A stretch of DNA of 64,000 nt from Isoetes taiwanensis. Taxonomy: Eukaryota; Streptophyta; Lycopodiopsida; Isoetales; Isoetaceae. The translations under genes and the position numbers were made by a program. Below, piece by piece: positions 21,619 to 35,302 of this stretch (its first letter is position 1; each line of letters opens with the position of its first letter). The notes below the pieces were generated by a model. That model had not been told where the DNA came from, made no database searches, and saw nothing but the letters and a program-made list of their open reading frames with translations. The stretch is from contig JAJEKV010000214.1 of the NCBI GenBank assembly GCA_021234155.1, positions 122,001 through 186,000 on the forward strand. The letters run 5' to 3'.

Positions 21619-24430
21619 CGGCCCTTGACTTCTAACCGCCACAGCGGGAGGATCTTGTCCAAACTCCATTCCGTCAGTTCCCCTTGCTGCGTTCTCAAGC
21701 GCATGTGATCGACCCACGTCCCAAGTGCAAAAGACCAAAACTTCGGCACCCAAAGCGCCAAACCCTGCTAGAACACGGCAACTCATGGTTTCGTTTGAGG
21801 CTCTATCCTTGTCATATTTGACTAGGACCTTCGCCCGTGTCTTGGCGTAGAGGGGGGTGTTGGCGCCCGAGGCGGGGACTCTAAAACCACCGGGAAGCAA
21901 CTTTCCCCAAAAGTCCTCTCCGAAAGCCACAGCGGCCGGGCAACTTCCCCTCTCCGGGAACCGTGATGCTGTCTGCGCCAATGGACTCGGAGCGTCGACA
22001 TTGCCCTAGGGACCAAGTTTTGTGGCGAAGCCCACCCCTTCGAAGAAGCGCCCAAACTATCTCCGTGCAACACACTTCGTAGTCAATTGGCCTAGGAGGT
22101 GGGCTGAATCTTGCAATGTAGGGCGTAAGTGTTTCTTTCTTTTGTAAAAATGACCGTGTAACTTGGTCCCTAGGGTAAGTTTGGCATTCCGGATGATGTG
22201 GCGAGAAGTCGAATCGCCATTTGAACTCAATGTCCGAGCGACAAAACACTTTGGTTTCTACATTGTCGCCCGCGGGGGCGCTTAGCGATTTGATATGTTC
22301 TCCCGGGCCGGATGTTGGATTTTTTGGACCTTCTCGGACCAGGTTCCTTGAACAAAGGATTCAACGGTCGGATACGGGAGCCGAGATGGGGAGTGTGGTC
22401 TTTAGCGTCGTCCCCGGGCTTATTTGCGGGAAAGGGCGCCTCGGGGAAGCTTTTGGGGCTCGCCTCACGGGGTTGAGACTCTCCCCTCTAATGAGGAGGC
22501 CTTGCAAGGTCGGCCTTGTTTGACTTGGGCAAGTGTGCTTGACTTCATTTTGCCCAACAACAATTTTGCCGGACCGTTCTAATGCAAACTATTTGATCTA
22601 AACCTTATCCAAATTTTTTGAAAGTTGTTTTGTATGTTGGCGATGACTTAGGAAGCTAGCTGCCAAAATCAGAATTTAAGTCTGTACTATGCATTAATTA
22701 CGAATTTTGAATGTCTTGCTCTCTTTGCAAAGCGGCCCTTGACTTCCTGCGCCCAAGAGGAGATGCGAGGTCCAAACTCCATTCCGTCAGTCCCCTTGCT
22801 TGGCGTTCTCAAGCATGTGATCGGTACGTCCCAAGTGCAAAAGACCAAAACTTCGGCACTCAAAATGCAAACCTGCTAGAATCGGCAGCTCATAGGGTTT
22901 ACGTTTGAGGCTCTATCCTTGTCGATTGGACTAGGACCTTGCGTCGTGTCTTGGCGTGGGGGGTGTTGTTGATGCGAACCACGGACCCTAAAACCACCGG
23001 GCGGCTTGCCCCAAAGTCCTCTCAGAAGGCCACAGCGGCGGACGGGCAACTTCCCCCTCTCGAAGCGTGATTTGTCATTTGCCAATGGACTCGAGCGTCG
23101 ACATTGCCCTAGGGACCAAGTTTTGTGGCGAAGCCCACCCCTTTCGAAGAAGCGCCAAACTATCTCGCGTGCAACACACTTTCGTAGTCAATTGGCCTAG
23201 GAGGTGGGCGTTTGAATCTTGCAATGTAGGCGTAAGTGTTTCTTTCTTTTGCAAAAATGACCAGGTGTAACTTCGGTCCCTAGGGTAATTTTGCATTCGG
23301 ACGATAATGGAGAAGTCGAATCGCCATTTGAGAACCTCACTTAATGTCCGAGCGACAAAAACTTTGGTTTCTACTTTACGTGCGCCCGGGGCGGCGGCCG
23401 TGGTTTGATATGTTCTCGGACGGATGTTGGATTTTTGGACCTTCTCGGACCAGGTTCCTTGAACAAAGGATTCAGCGGGCGGGATCGGGAGGCAGATCGG
23501 GAGTGTGGTCTTTAAGCGTCGCCTCCCGTGAGCTATTTGCGGGGAAAGGCGCCTCGGGGAAGCTTTTGGGGCTTCGCCTCACGGGGTTGGGACTCTCCCT
23601 CTAATGGGAGGCCTTGCAAGGTCCCTGGCCTTGTTTGACTTGGGCAAGTGTGCGGCATTTCGGTGCCCAACAACGGTTTTGCCGGACCGTTCTAATGCAA
23701 ACTATTTGATCTAAACCTTATCCAAAATTTTTGAAAGTTGCTTTGTATGTTGGCGATGACTTAGGAAGCTAGCTGCCAAAAAATCAGAATTTAAGTCCGT
23801 ACTATGCATTAATTACAATTTTGACGAATGTCTTACTCTTTGCAAAAGCGTGCCCCTTGACTTCTAGCGCCCCGGCGGGGAGGAGTATGAGGTCCAAACT
23901 CCATTCGTCGGTTTCCTTGCTTGCTGCGTTTCTCAAGCATGTGATTGGCTACGTCCCAAGTGCAAAGACCAAGGCTTCGGCACCCAAAGCGCAAAACCTG
24001 CTAGGAAACGGCAACTCATAGGGTTTCACGTTTGAGGCTCTATCCTTGTCCGGTTGGACTAGGACATGGCGAGTGTCTTGGCGTAGGGGGTGTTGGCCTT
24101 GACCACGGACCCAAAAAACCACCCGAGGCGGCTTGCCCCAAAAGTCCTCTCAGAAGGCCCAGCGTGGGACGGGCAACTTCCCTCACCGGAGCAAGTGATC
24201 ATCTCGCCAATGGACTCGAGCGTCGACATTGCCCTAGGGACCAAGTTTTGTAGCGAAGCCCACCCTTTCGAAGAAGCGTAAACTATCTCATGTCCAAACA
24301 CTCGTAGTCGATTGGCCTGGGAGGTGGGCTGCTTCGAATCTTGCAATGTAGAGGCGTAAAGTGTGTCGTTTTTTTGGCCCGACCGTGTAACTTGGTCCCT
24401 AGGGTAATTTTGGCATTCCAAGCGATAAGC
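21619..24430. repeat. 1.1-kb GC-rich tandem repeat, 2.5 units
   Basis: Units begin 'cggcccttgac' at 21619, 22733 and about 23849 (periods about 1114 and 1116); the third stops near 24430. Each unit carries 'caaactccattc', 'ccctagggaccaagttttg', 'aatcgccattt' and 'ggaccttctcggacc' in the same order. Open frames differ between units and resemble nothing known. Units vary mainly at CG and CTG/CAG sites. No counterpart exists next to copy B. It could be a satellite, a tandemly duplicated element internal region, or an array within E1. Confidence 0.85.
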
Positions 24431-25020
24431 GGCGTCGATTATTAATTTTTTTCGCGTTGTTGTTTTTTTTTTTCCAAAAAAAAGTCGCGTCGTTAAGCAG
24501 CGTTGCTTACGTCTTCTGCGACAATGGCGTGGCGGCGGACGATGCCGACCACCGGCAAAAAGCTGCGCCCGTCGGATATCTAAAAGCGTCGTTTAACGGC
24601 GTCATGTTGACGTGGCGGGGACACTTTGGCGTACCCGGCGGCATGTCGGCAAACCCGCAGTGGCCCGGACCGCGTCAGTTTTTTAGTCGTCGTTCAACGG
24701 CGTCATGTCAACGATGTGGCGAGAACACGATGGCGTGCCGGCTGGCATGTCGGCCAAGCCCGCAGCGGCGGATGTGCCATGCGGATCCACGAGGGCGGCG
24801 TTAAGCGGCGTTTTGTGCGTGGCGACGACACGCCGCGCTTACCCGGCGATGGCGCCGGGGACCATACCACGCAGCATGGTGGACCTGCGTCGGCTGGTGT
24901 GGCATCGTTGAGCGGCGTCAGAGGCGGTTGAGCGGCGTCACCGTCGATCAGCAGCGTTATGCGTCGTTCCTCGGCGGTTTGGCGTCGTTCAGCGACCTCA
25001 AACGTCGTTGAAGGTCGACT
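24431..25020. repeat. GC-rich minisatellite
   Basis: A diverged repeat of about 100 bp is built around 'cgtcgttYaacggcgtcatg' (about 24587 and 24688) with later 'gcggcgtt' and 'gagcggcgtca' variants. It is strongly CG-rich inside AT-rich DNA and ends abruptly near 25020. Open frames reflect composition and repeat phase; none looks like a protein. Confidence 0.65.
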
Positions 25021-26053
25021 ATCCCTTTGTAGTGGAGTTTCTGATTCGCTTTGTTTTTAACAAAAATTATTTATGAGATTCTATCTTTCTCATGTACAAA
25101 CCTAAGGCATTAAGTGACATTTCTAACAATGAGTGAAAGTTGATGAAGCCAATGCCCAAAACATTCTTTAAGTATTAATAAGTCATTCAAGATAAAAAAT
25201 AATCACATTAGCTCCTTTGGGCATATTGGTTAAAGTAGTCTTATTAGGACATTGAGTTATTTTGGTAAAGGTTCGAGCCCTCGTATTTCATATTCTTAAA
25301 CCTAGGCAAAGCGGTATAGAGGTTCAATATTCCCTCAAAAGCTTAGGAAATCATTATTTCATATTTCAAAATCATAGGCGCCTCCAATCATAAGTGACTA
25401 TAAGCGAAATGAGAGGTGCTAACATGGCCCAACATACGATCTGGGTCATAGGATCGATGAATCCGACAACTGTGGTAGTCCAGGGTGCACCTCGTTTAGA
25501 ATATGTATGTTTAATGGGGCGGTTACACTATATGTTTTATATGGCGATGACTTACTTTGCTTTCACTTGCACTCCTCTTTCTAAAAAGATAGTTTAGTTT
25601 TTGAGTGTTCTAGTTTGTTGATTTTGTTCTATATGAAAAAGTTGCTTTTTGCTCATGTCAAGTGGAAAACAATCTAATGTAGATTTACTCATTTACCCTT
25701 GCCATTTGCCATGTATAATCTTATATTTAATAATAACTCATCCTTAAAAATATATATATGAAGAAATATTGTCTATTCTAGGTCCTCGACTTTGACATTG
25801 TCAAGGCTAAAAAATGAACTAAGGAAGCTAAATTGAATTGAGTTGGAGAGTGACTTGAGGGACCTTAACAACTGGCCCTCAAGTTTTAATTTGAGATCGG
25901 ATCTGGTAGTTGGTTCTGATGGTGTTACCCACGGTAACACATTAAAACACATAAACACCTAGTTTATTATGCGAAATGACTATAAACACCTAGCTTGTTA
26001 TTGAAAACCACCACAAAACCACCATAAAAACTCCCGGCCGGGTTGTTAAAGGT
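25021..26053. other. Unassigned AT-rich DNA with a tRNA-like SINE trace
   Basis: At 25207-25290 a plus-strand A-box-like 'ggcatattggttaaag' is followed 50 bp later by a B-box-like 'ggttcgagccc', the spacing of a tRNA-derived SINE head. A perfect 8-bp hairpin GTGTTACC-CAC-GGTAACAC lies at 25922-25940. Nothing else is recognised. Confidence 0.4.
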
Positions 26054-26167
26054 GGATAACACCCTAGAACTCGGGTTATGCCATGTGTTATGCCCTACTA
26101 TAACAAACTCGGCCTCAGGCCCACGTTTGTTATAATGGGACATAACACCCTCGTTCAGGTGTTATCC
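26054..26167. repeat. Fold-back (MITE-like) inverted repeat
   Basis: Outer arms GGATAACACC (26054-26063) and GGTGTTATCC (26158-26167) and inner arms GTGTTATG (26085-26092) and CATAACAC (26141-26148), extended by 'ctataacaaac' against 'gtttgttata', pair across about 114 bp. The likely form is a long imperfect hairpin, either a MITE or a hairpin-RNA source. Confidence 0.6.
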
Positions 26168-26280
26168 GTCTCTTCTACAACCATTGGCATTAAGTTGGTA
26201 AGAGAAATGTTCGCAGCCAAGCACGATAAATTTCTTGTAGAAGATAAAAGACTTGCTATTTTATTATGCTCAAAACAACA

Positions 26281-26420
26281 TCTACTTAAAATGTTTTTGC
26301 CATCATGGGCTCGCCGGTGTCCGCATTTTCCGGCGTGATTTTCAGGCCAAAAGCGTGATTTTTTGGAAAACAATTTCCCTTTCCGGCTACATTTTTCGCT
26401 CTTTTTGAACGTTTTTTTTC
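26281..26420 (+). mobile_element. Third Helitron-like 5' end
   Basis: TCTACTTAAAATG, preceded by A, is followed by a short variable stretch, 'ccgg..' and 'ggccaaaagcgtgatttt', as in 831-925. The A before TC is what a Helitron insertion between A and T would leave. No matching 3' terminus was seen before 29600. Confidence 0.4.
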
Positions 26421-29400
26421 TTTCAATCGTCCACCAATCTCTCAAAAAACGGCAGCTGCCGCTTGGCGTGATGATCAGATCTGGCATAACGTCTACCGAT
26501 TAGAGTTTCTAGATTTATAGGAAAAGCAGAGCCGGCAAACAAGCGGCAGATTTTCATCTTCGATCTTGGGATTTTGAAGCGGATCTTGGTATATCAGAAA
26601 CAGGGTTTATTGCTTCTATTAGGGTTTCGCAGGTATTAGGATTTACCAGTTTGTGATTCTATCTTGCAGTTGCTGAAGCAGAGGTTTCTGAGAGGTTTCT
26701 GGAACAGAGGACTCAATGAAACGAAAGAAGCGAGGTGGCATCAAAATACCATCAGTCACTTTTTTTTCTCTTAACTACTTTCTTTCTCTTTAGGTTTCAG
26801 GCAACAGGAGTTTGAGCCACGTGCATGTCCTTTGTTAGCAGAGGATTTTGCAGATTTTGGAAAGGATTTCGGCGGCATTTCGATGATTTTTGTAGAGGAT
26901 TTCGTCAGCATTTTGCAGAGCCAGTGGCATATTCTCACCTGCTCGAAGTTTTCCAGTCCATTTCTGAAGATTTTTGCAGGTATTTTTTTTTTTGCAAGGG
27001 GCTTCCCTCAATACGGTTTTTCAGCTTCTTTTTGTTCTATTACATCCTGGGCTCTCCCATTTTTCCCTTATCGGATTCCTATGCTTAGACCACATTTTAT
27101 TAATTTATTTGTCAGATTTCCTTCTCTGTATTGTTCTGGGCAGTTTTTGTAGCAAAATCATGCCCGTTCTCCAAATAATGAGCTCAGATTCATGTTTATC
27201 TAGATTATCTAGATCATGTTGCTCTAATAGCTGTAGTAGGAGAGATGCTAACAATTCCAAATGCAATTGCAAGTTTTTTCACAATGCCCACACAAAACAT
27301 CTTCCTTTTCCTCATTTGACATTTTCTGCAATTGTTTTTGGTATATATCAGCTTTTTTTCATCTGACTATTTAATTTAAAATGGTGCATATTAATTTGTG
27401 GATGGCTCCTTTCCCAAACAGCACCTGCATGCATCAGAATAGGGATCTAATGGTAGTCTTCTGTTTAGATTTACTAGTAATGGATCATGTTATGTCAGAA
27501 ATGAATATCATATGGATAAAGAACTTTTGTATATATCATGACAGATTTGGTTATCACAACGGAGTTTAGACTTCCATTTGCTCAATTTTGGGATAAATAT
27601 GCTCCCAGCCTACTAAAAATATTTAGAATACCATAAGTCTAAAGGTAAGAAATAGTATGGTTGGCCTTCTACAGGATTCAGCTTGGATTTGTGCTTGCAA
27701 CTTCAAGTCTAAAACGAAAATCTTAGAAATACTATGAGGCAGCGGGAATTGGTGTCAGCATTGATGGGTAAATTCCAAATAGCCAGTGATGATCCAAAGC
27801 AGTAGTATTTATATTTCATGTAGGTATAAATGCTCATGGGAGTATGGATTAGTTATCTGAAGCTTCACCTTTGATCTGTTTATGGAATTTTCAATCAGAT
27901 GTTACCTGCTTCTTCATTATTTAAATTACTGAAATATTATGCTGAAATTATTGATGGGTCACATTAGAGCATAATTTTTCTGATGAGCATGTTTTGTATA
28001 TATGCAGGGCCCTGCCTTTCAGTTAAAGTATACAATGGGAAATATACACAAATCTAAGTTATTTGATACGAGATTCTACAGCTTGATAAAGTAGGTATGT
28101 ATTTGACTATTTTAGAATTGGATGTTGCAATGAGAACAATGTTGATACTTTTGAATGGGTCATTAAATGGGAAAAATCAGTAAGATGATCAATTTGAACT
28201 AGATAAAGTGGTAAATAATTCTCATTCAATTAGACAGTATTATGGCAAGTGTGTACCAACATGCAAAAATTTATCTTTTTTAGCTGTCTCTGTCATATGA
28301 GCTTCATTAGTTGCACAATCATTAATGTCTCATGTTCTCACATTATTTAAACTACAGAAGTACATCTTTGATTCAATAAAAAACGTGTTTGATTCTTTGT
28401 ATGCAATCATCATTCAGAATGAATTGCAGTAGACTTTATTGTAGTTTGTTTTTACTTTGTTTTACTCTAATAGAAGTACAGTTGTATGACATATTCTGGC
28501 CAAGTTCAGAGGAATGCCAAGGATGCCAATAACAGTATCATACGAGCAAAAAGCACAGAACTTCTATGTCCGCTCTTTCATTCTTTCTTTGCCAAGAACA
28601 GTATATAGAAAAGGGCATACTTTAGAAGAAGCATAGTATATGGGCACTGCTACAATAACATATAATCTTAATTGATGGTTAGGTTGTGAAAAATCATACT
28701 ACATAAACTGGCAATATCAACGTGGGAGTTAAAAACCTGCTGAGGTCTTTTGGTGCAAAGACAGTCCCATATGTCTTCCTTTTTCAAATATGGTAAGAGT
28801 CTTAAGCATAACTTTGAAGAGGAGGCGGAATTTAAGTCAACAGTTAGCATCAGCGGAAAATAAGTCAACAGTTAGCATCAGCGGAAAAACACATGAATAG
28901 AGAAGATCACTTTGAGCAAAAAAGGCACTAATTTCCAAACTCTTTAACACGTGTGATGATGTGCAGTCTGTCAATGAAGATTGAGGAACCTTTCCCTAAA
29001 TGCACATTGCCATAAGAAGAAAAGCGAGAAAACAGAAAGGGAGGGTTCATGAAATCAAGTAAATACAATGTTTACCTCCATGGATGGTGTGAACCTCCTA
29101 ATTTTTCAATTCGTTTGTATAAATCTATTGCAAAAAAGTTATTTTATTTTTGCTTTTAGAAATCTTCTACTCTTTGGAATTGTTCGTATTTTGCACACGT
29201 TCCATTAAGTTAAAAGGCAAAAACTTGCATAACTTTCATGCACATATTATTGTATGTCTTAGGCAATAAAAGGTATTGCAAAACTTGCAATTGTATGTCT
29301 TAGGCAATAAAAGAGTATTGCAAAAATTTGCATAACTTTCATCACACACATACGGTACGTCTTAGGCAATAAAAGAGGATCTTGAAATTAGATATATGCA

Positions 29401-29606
29401 TGAAGAATGGGCCAAAGGTTGCTAACATAGGCATAAAAGTATCACTTAAGACAACTAGACGGGGGAGCACAAAGGGTAATAATCTCTAGCATATAATGAA
29501 CAAGCATAAGCATTTGAAGATTTTGTCAATGTTGTGAAGACATACATAAGCACTCCATGTAGTTAGTTAATGCAAAGTGCATCAATTCCAACTACAAGGA
29601 TTGGAA
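26421..29606. other. Unassigned AT-rich DNA
   Basis: No family was recognised. The segment 26825-27088 has a short repetitive open stretch (AEDFADFGKDF...) that I would not call a gene. An exact 28-bp tandem duplication lies at 28833-28860/28861-28888. A 60-70-bp minisatellite around 'gtcttaggcaataaaag' lies at 29217-29375. The last bases (29607-29616) already match the start of copy A, so copy B may extend further left. Confidence 0.5.
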
Positions 29607-30441
29607 ATAACATGCCGGCCGGATGTGGTAATATTAACCAAAAGGGAAAACACACAAGCTCATTTGTTAGCATTGGGTAATCTGATGCTTTGACTAGCTT
29701 GCAATTGTTTGTTTTTTTTTATCGGGATGAGAAACGATACAGGTACCTTTGGCGAATTGGCGTCTTAGTAACAAAAAGAACTCACATGTGTTGGGTATGT
29801 AATGGAACCCATTTTAGGGTCTATAAATCATTCCTTCCGAGGCGATGCTCGATTCCATCATACACGAGTCTACCTTTGGGATGAGTTGTTTCCGTGCTTG
29901 ATAAGTCATTGAGGCGTCGTGGGCGATTGAATCAATGACTTCGCCCATGCATTTCACTTTACCCGGCTAAGATGTTATTTTGACCGGAGAAGTGAAGATA
30001 TCAGGAGTATCAACAAAAGTACAATATTAGGCCCTTGGTGATGTGTCGCCATGTAGAGATGCATATTTAGAGTTCCATCATGAAACTAAAATACGTCAAT
30101 GAGCTAGGACAAAATTTTTGTGTTTTGTATACTTACGTACCTATTTTTTGTTGGTGTAAACTACTTCTAAGGGTGACAATAAGTTTTGGATCCGACTTTT
30201 CAAAATTTTTGTTTCGGAGGGTAGATTTAACACATTTGTTATAAAGCATTGTTTTCTCTGTTGAAATTGATAAGCATAAAGTTAATACATTGATAATCGT
30301 CATTAGACAAATTTCAATAACAAAGAGAATTACAAAAGGATATTGTTCTAATCTTTCCTATAACGTGCATATAGGCGTTAAAGCTTCGATAAAAACAAAC
30401 GACCGGGACATTAGCCCCGCGATGCAATCTTGGCTTACTAG
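29607..30441 (+). mobile_element. Helitron-like element 1, 3' part (copy B)
   Basis: Counterpart of 1-830. It ends CTAG at 30438-30441, followed by TCTACTTACTTAAAATG. The hairpin before CTAG is damaged compared with copy A. Confidence 0.55.
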
Positions 30442-33400
30442 TCTACTTACTTAAAATGTTTTGAGGTGGGTGTTCTCTTTTTCCGGTCGTAGGTAACACT
30501 CATTTTTCCGGCCAAAGCATTGATTTTGGAACAGGAATTATTTTTAGAGGCGTGAAGTTTTGAAGTAAATAGATAATTTTTAACGGTCTAGATTAGGCCT
30601 AGATTACGAGTTTTAGCGGCTAATTCAGCGCCGCGACATCATTTTTTACGGCGGATGCGCCATGGCCGGGGATCCCTCTGCTTTCATTCATTTCTTCCCT
30701 CGCTTTCATTCATTTCTTCATTCCTTCAAAATGCGGCCCGATGGCTCCGGTGAACCCCACCTTTCGCGGTTCTGGCGCCCAACCTATCCGAGATTCTAGT
30801 GCCCGGAGGTAAAAATTTGGTTCATTCTTCATTATTGATGTTTTGCTTCATAAAGCGCCAAGTGATCTCTCTCTCAAGAGGATGGTTTTTGCAGAAGAAG
30901 GGAAGATTCTCGGCGTTTTTAGCATTTGTTGGAGCAGCATTCTTGGGCCCGTTCATCGCTTGGGGCTTGGAGCGAAGAAAGCATTCTTGAAGCCGTTCGC
31001 GGCTCCTTGGATGATCTCGAGTCCCATTCTTACCTTGAGGTTTGTTTCTTTGAGTTTCTTTTTACCTCCTTCATTCTTCAACGATACTAATATCTTCAAC
31101 TTTGTGATTACGTATTTTGCGTGCAAGTTGTGTCTTGAAAAAGAGTTGCATCAGGGACTAGGTCTCAAAAGCAGGTCATTTTGGTAAGGCCCGACAGATC
31201 ATGCAAGTATATATTATATGATATCTTCTTATTATTTAGTTCATTAGTTCATTTGAACTCAATCTCCAGGACCCCTCGGATGCATTTCGAGGCGACCCAA
31301 TCTCACCAATCTTTTCCTCTTTTGATTCCTCATCGACTTTGTATTGTTCTGTTTCCTCTGGTCGTGTGATGCTTTTGGTTTTCAGATCGGATACGGTAAG
31401 ATCGATGGATTTTTTTCTCAAAAAATGTGGATGTAAATAGTGTTCTTGTGATGCTCCAATGGCCTATTTTGAAGCTAAACTAGGGCGTACATCTTTGGCA
31501 TCTGGCAATGTTAGATTTGGAAAACAAGATGTTCATCGTCAATAAGAAGGTGGCTTTGTGTCTTAGCGGTCTCTTTATGTTTGATGATCTTGATAAGCTT
31601 GGGCCTTTGTTTTACACCAAAAGTATTAGCAGATTTTTACATCTGGTTGCCGGAAGAATGATCTCAAAATTGGTTTAATGACATACCACAAATTTTATCA
31701 TATTTTCTTTGTGGAAGCAGGCGGTGACTTTCATTATGAGCGGGATAATTCTTACGTAATTATTTAGACAAGTATCGTCGAAGAAATGAAGTGGGTTGTG
31801 GAAATGGATGTGGATGAATACCCTTTTATGCCCTCGGATACAAAGCCTAAGTTATTGAAGCGTTTTCTAAAGGGTTTCACAGTAGGGATCCAAGCAGTCC
31901 CTATTTATAAATAATACGCCAAAGAAATATGGCAAAAAAATTCGAATATTGCTTTCCCGACTATTTTTATAATATTACGATAATATCTTTTTAGCCGGAT
32001 CGATAGCAACATGAAAAATTTGCAATGTGCGTGCGGGCATCTCACCTTTGTCGGGAGGCATTGTGGCGTAGCTCTAGACACGTTTTCACGAAGTTTTAAG
32101 GTATTTTGATGTTTTTTAGATGATGGGCAATTATACATGCAACAACAAATTTATCAAGTATTAATAGTCAATTGCTAATCTTCCAATGACTTTAATACTC
32201 CAATTGCTAATCTTCCAATTACTTTTACGCAATCTTACGTCTTGCGGGAGGATTACCCGAGTTTGTAGAATTAGCATTTGTACTTGAACACGCTTGCATT
32301 TTGCATTTGCAATCCTTTTTAAACTAGAAGTTTTGAGGTTGTCTTAAAGTAAATTCAGGTAAGGTTTAGGCATCTTTTGTTTTTGCATTTTCAAATGGGC
32401 TTCGCTTCTCAATATTTATTGGCTTAATTTTTTGTGCTGGATTTTACAGGAAGACTTATTTGCTTTAAGACAAAAATAACAGGTATATTATTTTAACTAA
32501 AGCACAAAGATATACCTACCTATTGCCCACGATCCTCTATAGCCACTACGGTATTAAAACTAATTGCACCTTGATTCTATCTTGAGATATTTCTATCTGA
32601 TTGTGTGCCAACTCAAACCCTAAGATTTTTTATGGAGCTTCACCATGGCGGATAGTGTTATAACTCTGTGTCACGATCTGGGTTAATCGGCATTTTCCAT
32701 AGGCGATGTCTTGGCGTGCGCTTGATTCATGCATCATATTTTGGGCAAATTATGCATAACCATATTTTGGGTTAGGGGAAGACATTTTGGGTTAGGGAAG
32801 GCGATTTAATATAGGGTCTTACATTTTGTTGTTGAGGTTTCATAAGCACTGCTTAAATTTGTTGCTAAACATACAATTTTGTATGAGGTATATCCATCTC
32901 ATAGTCCTTTCTATGGAGTTGTTATTTCTCTTGCAGCATATTTTTCTATGAGGGCCATCAATTTGAAAATCGGTCTATCTAAAAAGGCGTCCATCAATTG
33001 CAAATGCCAAATTGTTAGGATGCAGATCCATGCAATATAATGATTAATTTGTGGCAAGAGAAGGAGAGAAATCCTTACTCAAGCATTAAACTTTCGAGCT
33101 TTGAGCCTCATATAACTACATATCTATTCAAACATTTAGGGTTATTACAACATTGATCTAGAACTATAGGTATATGGATCTCCCAAGAATTGAACAATGA
33201 AGAGAATGAACTATATTAGAGGCTGTCCTTTTATAAGCAAGTGTTATAGTATAGTGGTGCATGGTTAGTAGAGATGAATCCTATATTTCCGTCATGGTGG
33301 AGATCATAACATTTTCAGAGCAGCTCATGGATGCGGCTTTCTGAGACTAAAAATGAAGCTTACAGTATATTCCAATGTTCCTACTTATCTTACAAAAAGT

Positions 33401-34774
33401 CCTTTGTGATTGTTATCCCACCACATCTTAAACATATTGGATAATTTGTGTCATTGGACATTCTAACCTTGCAAACTATCATAGGATTTCATCATGGTGG
33501 GTGAATAAGATAATCTTCATATGGTGACCCGATTGTCCCGATGGGGAATCTGATAATCTTAAATGCCCTCTCCGAAAGCATGCCATGTAGAGTTTAAAAA
33601 AAGCTATTTTTGGAGAATGCTTGATGTGAGGTTCTATAGTTGTCACCATAATCGGCATGCCTAACTTCGCAACACTTTGCGGTTGCACAAATGTTGAAGG
33701 GTTTTTCTTAAGAGGTGGTTCTACATTAGGATGTTTGTTTGTGCTAATCCACGATGTTTAGTGAGCATTCATTTCTCATATACTTCAAATTGTTTGTGAT
33801 ATTTGTTAAATCAAGGTGGCATATTATTGTTTGGATTGCCAGCTATACATAAAGGTTTCTGATGCGTACTTTTCAAATGCCCTTGCCGGTCACGATGAAG
33901 TCAACTTGGCCTCATATGCGAACATTGCAAAAATAAAATAACACCTTTTGTTAAAACCCTCACACTTCTAGCGGAGGCTTGCTGGAGCATAATATCACTC
34001 TCATAAAATCCTTGCAGGTGCCGACCAACACTCAACCCGGCATGGGTAGGCGACTCCGTATTCAAGGTTCAAGATATCAAAAACATAGATGAAACATCAA
34101 CTTGCAATATTCGATGGCGATTCGGTGGCAAAGTTGACAATAGAAACTAATGTGACTATATGGGATGAGGTCCCAATGATGAATCAACATGTCTATGAAG
34201 CACTTGATAAAACACGGTGATGAGATGTCATGTGATAGATTATTTAAGGGGATTCATTGTTGCTTTGGGAGGAGATTTTTGCCTCCTTGAGGTACACTAT
34301 ATATAGGATTATGTTGGCGTCACCATAAATATATCGACAAAGTGGCTATGTCCATTCTTGCAAGCATCAACCAGTAGTGTTGTTGCAAGTTTAAAAACGT
34401 TAAAGGCCAAGTAAAAATACAAGCCCGGGACATTAGCCCTTGCAAACACTTACCGTTAATGGATTTGTCTTTCAGTTTTAAGTTGGTTCTAAATAACATT
34501 TTTAACATCAATTTTGGATTTGTCTTTCAGTTTTTTGCCTTCAATGGTAGATTAAACTATCTCCTACATTCCTTATAAAGCGTTCTTTTTTTTTCTATTG
34601 AAATCCATGAAGCATAAAGATTATATTATTTCAATAACAATTTTTTTACAAAAGCAAATAACGTCAAAATTTCACATATAGGCGTTTGTGGTAACATATT
34701 TACTAGGGTGTTAAAGGCCAAGAAAAGCACATGCCTAGGACATTAGTCCCAGCAGCCGGCACCGCGTTTACTAG
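30442..34774 (+). mobile_element. Helitron-like element 2 (copy B)
   Basis: Counterpart of 831-5186, 4333 bp, ending CTAG at 34771-34774. The gene-like start has an open reading from MVFAEEGKILGVF to SPILTLR (30882-31040), with a C-terminal part shared with copy A. There is no helicase or Rep, and the rest is AT-rich and unassigned. Confidence 0.6.
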
Positions 34775-35302
34775 TCTATTTACTTAAAATGTTTCTTGGG
34801 GTTGGTGTCCTCTTTTTCGGTGGCTTGTAAACATCCAATCCCGGAAAAAGCGAAATTTTGGGATCGAAATTTCAAAATCCGGCATATAAAATTTTTAGGG
34901 CAGGTTTAATAGATACATCGTTTTTTTCAGACTAATTTAACGAATGGAATAATTTTTTGGGTTGGCTCCCGCCATAGCGGGGATGCATACCCTCATTGCT
35001 TTGAACTTGCTTTCCGGCATTGCTTTGGCACCACATAGCAGTAGAGCTGCTTGGTACAAATTTTTCCACTCTCCTCCATTAAAATACGCTCCTACATTCC
35101 GTCTCAAGCGCTAATCGGATAGCGGGCCGGAGCTTCCGTTAACATCCGGGTAGATAGTTGTTTCATTTAGTTTTTAGATCACGGTCTTTCCATTGTTTTA
35201 GATAGAGCGTTTGATGCATGATTCCTTGATGCATGAAGACATCGACATTCAAATAGCGTCGGGGTTGTGCCACAGTCATTCCAATACAGGTTTTGGAGAT
35301 TG

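Noticed and set aside
21595-22249. Overlapping minus-strand frames in the 1.1-kb repeat
   Set aside because: Frames are not conserved between the repeat units.
24457-24931. Plus-strand frames in the GC-rich minisatellite
   Set aside because: Explained by repeat structure and lack of stop codons in CG-rich DNA.
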